64,000 nucleotides of DNA from Ruania alkalisoli. GTDB taxonomy: Bacteria; Actinomycetota; Actinomycetes; Actinomycetales; Beutenbergiaceae. Positions 9,520-17,081 of the stretch are shown here, one piece after another (positions within the stretch are counted from its first letter, which is position 1; each line of letters begins with the position of its first letter). The stretch lies in NCBI RefSeq assembly GCF_014960965.1, contig NZ_CP063169.1, forward strand, positions 3,443,581 to 3,507,580, written 5' to 3'. The position numbers and the translations under genes were made by a program. Under the pieces are notes generated by a model. It was not told where the DNA came from and searched no databases. It saw nothing but the letters and a program-made list of their open reading frames with translations.

Positions 9520-10974
9520 ATGGATACTAGCCGCGTGCCCCGTCGACGCCCCCGCTTCCGGATGAGTGTGCGCACACGAGTGCTCGCGGCACTCACGCTC
9601 CTCTCGGCGATGGCGTTGGCTGCGGCCGGGATCAGTGCCTACTCACTGGAGCGCGACCGAAGCGTGCTCCGCCTGGACGACTCCCTCGCCCGATCGGGCG
9701 CTGAGATCGAGACACTGGCCGAGATCGGAGTCGACCCCCAGACCGGGGAGCCGTTCGCCTCGGTCTCCTCGGTACTGCGCACCGTGCTCAGCCGGGTGGC
9801 ACCCGCGACGCACGAAGCGCTCGCAGGCTTCGTCGACGGTGAGATCACGCATGTGCCGGAGGTCGCCACGTCATTCCGGATCGAGGCGGACCCGGAACTG
9901 GTGGCTGCCCTGGCACCCGCAAGCGGATGGGAAGAGCCCGACCTCCTCACGATCGAGACCTCGCAGCGCACGTACCGGGTGCTCGCCCTCCCGATCCGCA
10001 CCGACCCGCCCAGCGAACAAGGCGCCATGGTTCTCGCCTTCGACCTCGACGCCGAGTACGAGAATCTCAACGAAACGTTCCGGACCTACGCGCTGGTGGC
10101 CGTCGCCTCGCTCGCCTGGATCACGCTCATCGCCTGGTTCGTCGTCGGTCAGCTCCTCGCACCGATCAAGGTGCTGCGCGCCACAGCGGACGAAGTGAGT
10201 TCCTCGGACGACCTCAGCCGCCGCATACCCGTGGCCGGCAATGATGACCTCGCACTGCTGACAGAGACGTTCAACCGGATGTTCGCCCGGCTCGAGCAGG
10301 CCTTCGCCTCCCAGCGGCAACTGCTCGACGACGCCGGGCACGAGCTCCGGACGCCGCTGACGATCGTGCGCGGCCACCTGGAGCTGATGGACCCCGCAGA
10401 CACCACCGAGGTCGCGAGCACGCGGACACTGGCCCTCGATGAGCTCGACCGGATGAACATGCTGGTGGACGACCTCATGACGCTCGCCCGGTCTCGTCGT
10501 CCCGACTTCGTGACCCGCACTGACGTCGACCTCGCGCTGCTCACCGACGACGTGCTCGTGAAGGCCACGTCGCTGGGCGACCGGCGCTGGATACTGGACG
10601 AGCTCGCTGACGTGCAGATCCACGCAGATCCCCGGCGACTGACGCAGGCGCTGCTCCAGCTGGCCTCAAATGCGGTGAAGTTCTCCGGCGAGGGTTCGAC
10701 CGTCGCGATCGGATCGGCTGCCGATGCCGGCGAGATCCGCCTCTGGGTCCGAGACGTTGGCGCCGGGATCGGCGAGGCAGATCAGCAGCGCATCTTCGAC
10801 AGATTCGAGCGACTTGACCCGACGGTGGACGGCAGCGGGCTCGGCCTGCCCATCGTCGCCTCGATCGCCCAGGCCCACGGCGGCCGGGTGAGCGTCACCT
10901 CGACGCCGGGTCACGGTTCCACGTTCACCATCCACATCCCACACCAGGCCGCCGAGGTCGAGGAAGGCAGGTAG
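9520..10974 (+). CDS. Two-component sensor histidine kinase
   Basis: This 484-aa membrane kinase has a first membrane span at about residues 21-43, an extracytoplasmic sensor region of about 145 residues, a second span at about 188-212 and a HAMP linker. The dimerisation domain follows, with the phosphorylated histidine at His274 (DDAGHELRTPLT). The ATPase has the N box (LLQLASNAVKFS) and the G boxes (VRDVGAGIGE, GSGLGLPIV). It probably senses an envelope signal and phosphorylates the regulator encoded 7 bp downstream. The ligand cannot be read from sequence. The gene opens a patch of accessory genes beside tRNA-Trp. Confidence 0.93.
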   Translation: MDTSRVPRRRPRFRMSVRTRVLAALTLLSAMALAAAGISAYSLERDRSVLRLDDSLARSGAEIETLAEIGVDPQTGEPFASVSSVLRTVLSRVAPATHEALAGFVDGEITHVPEVATSFRIEADPELVAALAPASGWEEPDLLTIETSQRTYRVLALPIRTDPPSEQGAMVLAFDLDAEYENLNETFRTYALVAVASLAWITLIAWFVVGQLLAPIKVLRATADEVSSSDDLSRRIPVAGNDDLALLTETFNRMFARLEQAFASQRQLLDDAGHELRTPLTIVRGHLELMDPADTTEVASTRTLALDELDRMNMLVDDLMTLARSRRPDFVTRTDVDLALLTDDVLVKATSLGDRRWILDELADVQIHADPRRLTQALLQLASNAVKFSGEGSTVAIGSAADAGEIRLWVRDVGAGIGEADQQRIFDRFERLDPTVDGSGLGLPIVASIAQAHGGRVSVTSTPGHGSTFTIHIPHQAAEVEEGR

Positions 10975-10981
10975 AGCACAC

Positions 10982-11641
10982 GTGAGCCAGATCCTGATCG
11001 CCGAGGACGAGGAACGGATCGCCTCGTTCGTCGCCAAAGGCCTGCGCTCGGCCGGCTATGTCCCGACGACGGTCGCCACCGGTGAGCAGGCGATCGACCT
11101 GGCGAGCACGGGCGAGTTCGACCTGCTGGTGCTCGACCTCGGCCTTCCCGATCGCGACGGCTTCGATGTCCTGAGCACGGTGCGCTCCCTGGGCGTGGCT
11201 ATCCCCGTCATCATCCTCACCGCCCGGTCCTCGGTCACCGACACGGTCGCCGGTCTTGAAGGAGGTGCCGATGACTACATGGCCAAGCCGTTCCGTTTCG
11301 AAGAACTGCTGGCTCGGGTCCGGCTGCGGCTACGGTCCGAGAACGGCGGCTCCGAATCGACCGTTCTCAACCACGCTGGTCTCTCGTTGGACCTACGCAC
11401 CCGAAAGGCTCATACCGACGGCCGGGACGTGGAACTCTCCGCGCGGGAGTTCACCCTGGCCGAGACCTTCCTGCGCAGCCCGGGACAGGTCCTGAGCCGG
11501 GAGCAACTGCTCTCGCGGGTCTGGGGCTATGACTTCGATCCAGGGTCGAATGTCGTCGACGTCTACGTGCGATACCTGCGTAAGAAGCTCGGGGCTGAAC
11601 GGTTCGAGACGGTGCGTGGGATGGGGTACCGCCTGGTCTGA
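10982..11641 (+). CDS. Two-component response regulator, OmpR/PhoB family
   Basis: This 219-aa protein has a receiver domain with the acidic pair at residues 8-10 (AEDEE), the phosphoacceptor Asp52 (LLVLDLGLPDRDG) and the conserved Thr and Lys (ILTARS, YMAKPF). A winged-helix DNA-binding domain follows, ending VYVRYLRKKLG and RGMGYRLV. The start is GTG at 10982. It is cotranscribed with the kinase 7 bp upstream. Its targets are unknown; the oppositely oriented Ser/Pro-rich proteins that converge on it are plausible ones. Confidence 0.94.
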   Translation: MSQILIAEDEERIASFVAKGLRSAGYVPTTVATGEQAIDLASTGEFDLLVLDLGLPDRDGFDVLSTVRSLGVAIPVIILTARSSVTDTVAGLEGGADDYMAKPFRFEELLARVRLRLRSENGGSESTVLNHAGLSLDLRTRKAHTDGRDVELSAREFTLAETFLRSPGQVLSREQLLSRVWGYDFDPGSNVVDVYVRYLRKKLGAERFETVRGMGYRLV

Positions 11642-11673
11642 GACGGCACCAGCCATCTCGGACGGCGTAGCCG

Positions 11674-11725
11674 ACAGCGATGTGCCGAGTCCCGCCAGAT
11701 CGTGCGGAACTCGGCACATCGCTGT
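11674..11725. terminator. Bidirectional terminator with a 17-bp stem
   Basis: ACAGCGATGTGCCGAGT (11674-11690) and its exact reverse complement (11709-11725) surround an 18-base loop in the gap between two convergent genes. It can serve the two-component operon on the plus strand and the Ser/Pro-rich gene on the minus strand. Confidence 0.7.
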
Positions 11726-11748
11726 GGTCCGGTCAGACTTCCCGGCGG

Positions 11749-12273
11749 TCAGTCACCGGAGTCGGCGGAGGGTGCGCTCTGAGCCGACTCTGCCGACTCA
11801 GCGCTCGCGGGCGAGGCCGGGCTCGCGGGCGAGGGCGGGGACACCGGGCTGGCCGGCGACGGAGCCGACGCCGGGCTCGGTGCAGAGGCCGGGCTCGGTG
11901 CAGAGGCCGGGCTGGCCGGGGACTGCGCACTCACCGGACTCGGTGCGGAGACCGGACTTGCGGGCGATGGCGCACTCGCAGGGCTGGCCGGGGACTGCGC
12001 ACTCACCGGGCTCGCGGGCGTCTGAGCGCTCGCGGCAGTTGGTGCCGATGCCGCCGTCACGGACGTGATGGCGCTCGAGGATGTCACCACCGCCGGATCC
12101 ACGGTCACGTCCTGACCCACCACGCGGGGCAGCGAGGCAGCCTGGACACCGTCGACCTCGATGGCCGAGCCCTCGTAGTCATCTCCGGGATCGGCCATCG
12201 CACTCACGGCGCCGCCGGCGACCGCCACCACACCAAGCGCTCCCGTCACGATCCAAGCATTGCGCGTCTTCAT
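11749..12273 (-). CDS. Ser/Pro/Ala-rich repetitive secreted or membrane-anchored protein, paralog 1
   Basis: The 174-aa product starts MKTRNAWIVTGALG with a short hydrophobic segment (residues about 6-25) that could be a signal peptide or an anchor. A small ordered-looking part follows (EGSAIEVDGVQAASLP, then VVGQDVTVDPAVV). The last 100 residues or so are a low-complexity run of SPASP, SAPSPASP and SAQ units ending SADSGD. The start at ATG 12271-12273 has GAAGGAGA before it; the frame stays open further upstream without a ribosome site. I do not recognise a family. The next gene upstream encodes a paralog sharing both ends, so the pair arose by duplication. A cell-wall-spanning or surface role is only a guess. 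Confidence 0.7.
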   Translation of the reverse strand: MKTRNAWIVTGALGVVAVAGGAVSAMADPGDDYEGSAIEVDGVQAASLPRVVGQDVTVDPAVVTSSSAITSVTAASAPTAASAQTPASPVSAQSPASPASAPSPASPVSAPSPVSAQSPASPASAPSPASAPSPASAPSPASPVSPPSPASPASPASAESAESAQSAPSADSGD

Positions 12274-12366
12274 CGATGTCTCCTTCTGGTCAGGTCCCCG
12301 TCGCGGGGACTCTCGTCCTGATATGCCTGAGACTTCCGTATCCCCATGAGAGGCGTGGGAGGGGGC

Positions 12367-12384
12367 GATGAGAGCCTTCTCATC
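12367..12384. promoter_or_regulatory. GATGAGA-N4-TCTCATC dyad upstream of paralog 1
   Basis: GATGAGA (12367-12373) and TCTCATC (12378-12384) form a perfect 7-bp dyad with a 4-base centre, about 95 bp upstream of the paralog 1 start and touching the stop codon of paralog 2. The same arrangement occurs in front of the adenosine deaminase gene at 14086-14102, and a further half-site ATGAGAG lies at 12346-12352. It looks like an operator for a shared regulator, though a small terminator hairpin is also possible. Confidence 0.45.
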
Positions 12385-12814
12385 AGTCGTCACCGCTGTC
12401 AGCCGAGGGCGGACTGTCCGGAGAGTCAGGGCTCACAGGTGATGCGAGCGGGACGCGCTCGGGGGAGGATGAGCCCGAGGAGCCTGCGCTGACCGAGCTG
12501 GACCCGCTCGAGTTTGACGTTGCGGCCGAACTCGACGAGCCCGAACTCGACGAGCCCGAGCCCGACGCCTCAGGCGCCTGCACCGGCTCCTCGGGCGTGA
12601 CCGCTGTCACCGCGGTCACCGGCGTTGTCGGCTCAGCGGTCGCCGGGTCCGGGAGCTTCTCCGGCGGAGTCGCCGAGCCCTCGCTCGGGACCGCGATGAT
12701 GACCGCGCCACTCGGATGCTCGACCGGCGGGGCCGGGCTCGCTGCCGAGACCGCGGCGACCACGCCGAGGGCTCCGAGTGCTCCTGTCACCATCCAGGGA
12801 CCGCTACGGCTCAT
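12383..12814 (-). CDS. Ser-rich repetitive secreted or membrane-anchored protein, paralog 2
   Basis: This 143-aa protein is a diverged paralog of the downstream one. Its N-terminus MSRSGPWMVTGALGALGVV matches the W-x-VTGALG segment of paralog 1, and its C-terminus PPSADSGDD matches SAPSADSGD. The middle differs: an extended part (SGAVIIAVPSEGSATPPEKL), a Thr/Val/Pro stretch and a Ser/Gly tract (SGSGSSSSGSSSS). The ATG at 12812-12814 overlaps the stop of the kinase gene upstream by 4 bases (ATGA), so the two are translationally coupled. The product has no recognisable catalytic domain. Export is inferred from the hydrophobic N-terminus. Confidence 0.7.
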   Translation of the reverse strand: MSRSGPWMVTGALGALGVVAAVSAASPAPPVEHPSGAVIIAVPSEGSATPPEKLPDPATAEPTTPVTAVTAVTPEEPVQAPEASGSGSSSSGSSSSAATSNSSGSSSVSAGSSGSSSPERVPLASPVSPDSPDSPPSADSGDD

Positions 12815-14040
12815 CGTGTTCTCCCCATCTCCTCGTGTACGCCCATCTCCAGGTGTGCGCGCCGCAGCCACCAGCACGCCTGGACCAGACGCGCCTCCCG
12901 CTGGCCCGGCGATGCCCCGGCGATCAGAGAGACCACCACCGCGGCGGCACGAGCCGCGAGCCCTGCGGGATCAACGCGCCCGGCGAAGGAGTGGAACCAC
13001 TCCTCGGTCAGCTCCGGGACGTGCCCGTACAGTGCTGGCGCGAGGGAAGGGAGCACGCTGAGATGGCCGAGCATCGTGGCCAGGTCGTCCTCCCGGGCGC
13101 CCGGGCCGAGGGAGTCGAGGTCGATGGCACCGCGCACGCGGCCGTCGGCGACGAACACATTCGCCTCGTAGAAGTCCCCGTGTGTGGGAACGACCGGCCC
13201 TGAGGGGCTCGCAGCGAGCACGTCGCCGATACCGTCCTCGAGCGTCGAGATCGCCTCCGCACTGCTCGGTAGGGCCGCGCGCGCGGCCGTGGCGTGGAAG
13301 TCGATGCGGTCGACCCACGAGGGGCGCCTCGGCAGATCGACTACCTCCGGGGGCAACGTCTCCAGCCACGCGATCACCTGCTCCGGTGCAGGCACGGCCT
13401 CTGGCCGGCGCGGGGCGTCGGCAATCACCGTTGCCAAGGGAACCCCGGACATCGCCGAGAGGGCGACGATCCCGGACTTCGTGGTGCCCAGCACACGCGG
13501 TGCCTCCACGGCAGCGCGGGTGAGCATCTCGTGCCTGGCCACGAGCCGATGAGCCCGGTGGGCGGGGAGCACCTTGAGGTAGGCGACGTCGTCACCGCAT
13601 CGCACGCGCAGCACTGCTCGCCTGGTCGGCCGGTAGCCGAGCACGTTCACGTGCGCCCGCCCGCCGTCGCCGAGGTCGGCCAGGTCATGCAGCCACGCCC
13701 CCATCGCGACGGCGTCAGTCGCCGTCCGTAGGCCCGGCAAAGCCGGATCGTCGTTGCGCCGCCAGACGCGCACGTGGCGCTCGCCGTCCTGCAACGTCGC
13801 GACGCCCTCGGCATGAGGAACCTCGGCGGTGCTCGCCACCATGTGTTCGCAGACCGTGGCACCCGCGTGCCGATATCCCACGCGGTAGACCGCACTCACC
13901 CCGAAACCAGGGCGATGGTGCACCGCCTCCACCTCGACCGCCAGTTCCTCGACCCCGGCGGGCCCCAGCGCTGCGCGCACGAGGTCGTGGGAGTCCGGCC
14001 CTGACAGCAGGGCCAGGTCCTCGGGCACACAGATGGTCAT
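12811..14040 (-). CDS. Phosphotransferase of the APH (aminoglycoside/choline kinase) fold
   Basis: The C-terminal half of this 409-aa protein carries the kinase catalytic motifs of the APH superfamily: PTHGDFYEANVFV (HGD with the following Asn) and GAIDLDSLGPG (metal-binding Asp). The N-terminal lobe includes AVLRVRCGDDVAYLKVLP with the probable ATP-binding Lys. The family phosphorylates aminoglycosides, sugars, choline, homoserine and, rarely, proteins; the substrate here cannot be predicted. The chosen start (ATG 14038-14040) leaves the divergent add promoter free, although the frame is open further upstream. It is coupled by an ATGA overlap to the Ser-rich protein gene downstream, which makes a functional link likely. 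It does not look like a standard resistance gene. Confidence 0.75.
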   Translation of the reverse strand: MTICVPEDLALLSGPDSHDLVRAALGPAGVEELAVEVEAVHHRPGFGVSAVYRVGYRHAGATVCEHMVASTAEVPHAEGVATLQDGERHVRVWRRNDDPALPGLRTATDAVAMGAWLHDLADLGDGGRAHVNVLGYRPTRRAVLRVRCGDDVAYLKVLPAHRAHRLVARHEMLTRAAVEAPRVLGTTKSGIVALSAMSGVPLATVIADAPRRPEAVPAPEQVIAWLETLPPEVVDLPRRPSWVDRIDFHATAARAALPSSAEAISTLEDGIGDVLAASPSGPVVPTHGDFYEANVFVADGRVRGAIDLDSLGPGAREDDLATMLGHLSVLPSLAPALYGHVPELTEEWFHSFAGRVDPAGLAARAAAVVVSLIAGASPGQREARLVQACWWLRRAHLEMGVHEEMGRTR

Positions 14041-14085
14041 GATCGACGATCCCACCGCGCCCGGATAAGGCGAACGTGAGATCAC

Positions 14086-14107
14086 GATGAGAAAGTTCTC
14101 ATAGAGT
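14086..14107 (+). promoter_or_regulatory. Leaderless promoter -10 and overlapping GATGAGA dyad of add
   Basis: TAGAGT at 14102-14107 ends exactly 6 bases before the GTG start of add, so transcription probably begins at the start codon. Immediately upstream is the perfect dyad ATGAGAA-AG-TTCTCAT (14087-14102), whose last base is the first base of the -10 box. A repressor bound there would block RNA polymerase. The 73-bp gap also has to hold the divergent promoter of the kinase gene. Confidence 0.55.
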
Positions 14108-14113
14108 GACGGC

Positions 14114-15166
14114 GTGGCTCGTGATCTGCGCAGGTTGCCGAAGACGCACCTGCACCTGCACTTCACCGGGTCGATGCGCCCGGGAACGCTGGTCGAGCTG
14201 GCCGACGAGGCCGGAATGCGGATCCCGGAGACGCTTCGGGAGACTGTCGCAGCCCCCGATGCGCTGCGTCTGCCCGCCAATGAGCGCGGCTGGTTCCGCT
14301 TCCAGCGCATGTATGACGCTGCGCGCGCGGTCGTTCGGTCGGAGGCGGCGATGCGCCGGCTCATCCACGAGGCGGTCGAGGACGATGCAGCGGAAGGCTC
14401 CCGTCGCCTGGAGATCCAGGTCGACCCGACCTCCTACGCACCGCACGTGGGAGGCATCACGCCGGCGCTGGAGATCGTCATGGACGCCGCACGTGAGGCG
14501 AGCGCGGCAGCCGGGGTGGAGGTCGCCGTCATCGTGGCCGCCTCCCGGACCCGGCACCCGCTGGACGCTCGCACGCTGGCGCGCCTCGCCGTGCGCCATG
14601 CCGGGGACGGACCGGGTGAGGTGATCGGGTTCGGCCTGAGCAACGACGAGCGCCGAGGCGCCACCACCGACTTCGGTGCGGCGTTCCAGATTGCCTCCCG
14701 TGCGGGGCTGCTGCTGGCGCCGCACGGCGGCGAGCTGCTCGGACCGGACCACATCTCAGAAGTGGTCGCGCACCTGCGCCCCGACCGGCTGGGGCACGGG
14801 ATCCGGGCGGCAGAGGATCCAGCGCTGCTGGAGCGGATCGTGGCCGACGGGATCGCGCTCGAGATCTGCCCCGCCTCGAACGTCTCCCTCGGCGTCTTCG
14901 CTCATGCGGGGCAGGTGCCGCTGCGCACACTGCTGGCCGCAGGAGCCGATATCGCCCTCGGCGCGGACGACCCGCTCCTCTTCGGCTCCCGGTTGCTGGA
15001 CCAGTACGAGACCGCCCGGCAGGTACACGGACTCAGCGATGCCGAGATCGCCGAGCTCGCACGCGGCTCGATCCGCGCCAGCCGAGCTTCGGCGAGATCG
15101 CGTGCCACGATGCTCGCCGAGGTCGACACCTGGCTGAGGACCCCGGACCCCGAGACGCACCCGTGA
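14114..15166 (+). CDS. add: Adenosine deaminase family protein
   Basis: This 350-aa protein is a metal-dependent amidohydrolase of the adenosine deaminase family, which deaminates adenosine to inosine for purine salvage. The zinc ligands appear in THLHLHFTGS, the catalytic Glu in APHGGE, the next zinc His in RLGHGI and the final Asp pair in LGADDPLLFGS. EICPASNVSLG is also typical. The start is GTG at 14114, predicted leaderless. Its stop overlaps the start of the hydrolase gene by 4 bases. Some family members act on adenine or on modified nucleosides, so the exact substrate is not certain. Confidence 0.85.
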   Translation: MARDLRRLPKTHLHLHFTGSMRPGTLVELADEAGMRIPETLRETVAAPDALRLPANERGWFRFQRMYDAARAVVRSEAAMRRLIHEAVEDDAAEGSRRLEIQVDPTSYAPHVGGITPALEIVMDAAREASAAAGVEVAVIVAASRTRHPLDARTLARLAVRHAGDGPGEVIGFGLSNDERRGATTDFGAAFQIASRAGLLLAPHGGELLGPDHISEVVAHLRPDRLGHGIRAAEDPALLERIVADGIALEICPASNVSLGVFAHAGQVPLRTLLAAGADIALGADDPLLFGSRLLDQYETARQVHGLSDAEIAELARGSIRASRASARSRATMLAEVDTWLRTPDPETHP

Positions 15167-15927
15167 CCCGGGCGCGCGGTACCCGACGGCGGATGTCACG
15201 GCGGGTGATGCGCTACCAGGACGCGCGCATCCGGGTCCGCGAACTCACCGGCACCGGCGGGCCGACGTTCGTGCTCGTGCACGGTATCGGGGTCTCCTCA
15301 CGCTACTTCGAGCCGCTGGCATTCGCGTTGCACCATGCGGGGGACGTCCTGCTGGTCGACCTGCCCGGCTTCGGGGGTCTGCCACATCCCCGCAGGCCGC
15401 TGAGCATCGCTGGCTTCGCCGAGACAGTGCGGGCAGCACTGGCCGCCGAGGAGATCACAGACGCTGTTCTCATCGGTCACTCGATGGGGGCGCAGGTTGT
15501 GGTCGAGATGCTCAGCCGCGAGGCCAGTTACCGGTCGGCCGTGCTCATCGGCCCACCCGTGAACCCAGCGGAACCGGCACTGTGGCAGCAGGCCGGACGG
15601 CTGCTTCAGTCGGCCTCGCACGAGTCTCGCCGGATGCGGATGGTGGCGTCCAGCTCCTACCTGCGCTGCGGTCCCGCCTGGTTCACCCAGGTGCTTCCGT
15701 CCATGATGCGCTACCCGATCGCCACGCGGCTGCCGCTCATCCGCACCAGGACGTTGCTGCTGCACGGAGAGCACGACACGGTCGTCCCACCCACGTGGGT
15801 CGAGACGATGGCCACCCTCCTCCCCCATGCCTGCCACGTCCAACTGTCCGGTGCTGCACACGGGGTCGTCTACGAGCACTCGGATCAGGTCGCGAAGCTG
15901 ACCCTGCAGCACCTCGCTCGCACCTGA
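15163..15927 (+). CDS. Alpha/beta hydrolase
   Basis: This 254-aa alpha/beta-hydrolase shows the oxyanion HG (FVLVHGIGVSSRYFEPLA), LLVDLPGFGG, the nucleophile elbow GHSMG, an acidic residue in LLLHGEHDTVVPP and the catalytic His in SGAAHGVVYEH. GTG at 15163 overlaps the add stop (GTGA), so the two are translationally coupled. The substrate is unknown. The fold would suit a MenH-type enzyme, which is otherwise missing from this window, but nothing in the sequence singles that out. It converges on murB with only 17 bp between them and no hairpin. Confidence 0.8.
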   Translation: MTRARGTRRRMSRRVMRYQDARIRVRELTGTGGPTFVLVHGIGVSSRYFEPLAFALHHAGDVLLVDLPGFGGLPHPRRPLSIAGFAETVRAALAAEEITDAVLIGHSMGAQVVVEMLSREASYRSAVLIGPPVNPAEPALWQQAGRLLQSASHESRRMRMVASSSYLRCGPAWFTQVLPSMMRYPIATRLPLIRTRTLLLHGEHDTVVPPTWVETMATLLPHACHVQLSGAAHGVVYEHSDQVAKLTLQHLART

Positions 15928-15944
15928 GTTCCTGGCGGATCCGC

Positions 15945-17081
15945 TTAGAGGTGGTCCCCGAACAGCACCGGCTCGGGCACCAGGTCGATGCCGAAGTCGG
16001 CTCGGACACCGTCTCGCACCTCGCGAGCGAGCGCCAGCAGGTCCGCAGCACGCGCCCCACCCCGGTTGGTCAGGGCGAGCACGTGCTTGGTGGACAGGGC
16101 CGCCGGGCCGGGCAGACCGTGGCCCTTGGCGAAGCCCGAGCGAGCGATCAACCAAGCGGCACTGGTCTTCACTCGGTCACCCTCCGGGAACCGGGGCGCA
16201 CCGGCAGGAAGCCGGTCCGCCTGCTCAGCCGACAGGATCGGGTTGGTGAAGAACGATCCGGCGCTCCACGTATCGTGATCAGCCGGGTCGAGCACCATGC
16301 CCTTGCTGCGGCGCAGCTCCAGGACGGCGTCACGCACCTCGGCCGATGCCGCCCGCTCCCCCAGTGCCACACCAAGCGTCGCGGCGAGCTCCGGGTAGGC
16401 GATCGGAGCGCTGGTGTCAGCCAGCACGAACTGGAAATGCACCTCGAGCACCACGTACCGGGGGCTCGGGAGCCAAGCGCGTCCGGCACCGTCGTCGGTG
16501 AAGGTGTCCTTGAGCAGCGAGGAGCGGTACCCGAAACCGAGCTCCGAGCGCGCCAGTGTGCGGATCCGGCCGGTCGCCCGGTCCCAGGTACGCACCGAGG
16601 CGACCACCTCTGACACCTCCTGACCGTAGGCACCGACGTTCTGCACCGGTGTGGCACCCGTGGAGCCGGGGATGCCGGCGAGCGCCTCGATCCCACGCCA
16701 CCCCTCGGTCACCGCCCTCAGCACGACGTCCTCCCACGGCTGCCCGGCCGGCACACGGATGGCGGCACCACCGCACGCGTCCTGGCTCTCGACCGCGATC
16801 CCCCGGCGCCCGTCACGGACGACCACACCGGGGAAACCGTCGTCGGCGGCGAGCACGTTCGAACCCCCACCGAGTACCAGGACCGGTTCGCCGGCGGCGT
16901 CGGCATCAGCGACCGTCGCCACGATCTCGTCCTCGGTGCTCGCCTCCACGAACCGGTGCACCGGCCCACCCACGCGGAACGTGGTCAGGTCCGCGAGCCG
17001 AACGGTGCTCGGAGCGGACAGGTCGGTCATGGGCGACCACTCTACGGCGCTGCCCGCTCCCAGGTCAGATGAACGGCTCAT
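15945..17081 (-). CDS. murB: UDP-N-acetylenolpyruvoylglucosamine reductase (MurB)
   Basis: MurB (378 aa) is the FAD enzyme that makes UDP-N-acetylmuramate for peptidoglycan. Motifs seen are TTFRVGGPV, LVLGGGSNVLAADDGFPG, EALAGIPGSTGATPVQNVGA, GFGYRSSLLK and, near the C-terminus, the GSFFTNPI and KTSAAWLIARSGFAKG segments. The ATG at 17079-17081 overlaps the stop of the MFS gene (ATGA); an alternative ATG lies 17 codons inside. In many actinobacteria murB lies close to hadAB and secE, and that neighbourhood is partly kept here. Confidence 0.96.
   Translation of the reverse strand: MSRSSDLGAGSAVEWSPMTDLSAPSTVRLADLTTFRVGGPVHRFVEASTEDEIVATVADADAAGEPVLVLGGGSNVLAADDGFPGVVVRDGRRGIAVESQDACGGAAIRVPAGQPWEDVVLRAVTEGWRGIEALAGIPGSTGATPVQNVGAYGQEVSEVVASVRTWDRATGRIRTLARSELGFGYRSSLLKDTFTDDGAGRAWLPSPRYVVLEVHFQFVLADTSAPIAYPELAATLGVALGERAASAEVRDAVLELRRSKGMVLDPADHDTWSAGSFFTNPILSAEQADRLPAGAPRFPEGDRVKTSAAWLIARSGFAKGHGLPGPAALSTKHVLALTNRGGARAADLLALAREVRDGVRADFGIDLVPEPVLFGDHL

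Noticed and set aside
12811-14040. Aminoglycoside resistance gene
   Set aside because: It has the APH-fold motifs only; there is no resistance context, and it is coupled to envelope-like protein genes.
14041-14364. A longer phosphotransferase reaching into add
   Set aside because: It would cover the start of add and the promoter dyad, and the added residues are Arg/Ser-rich noise.
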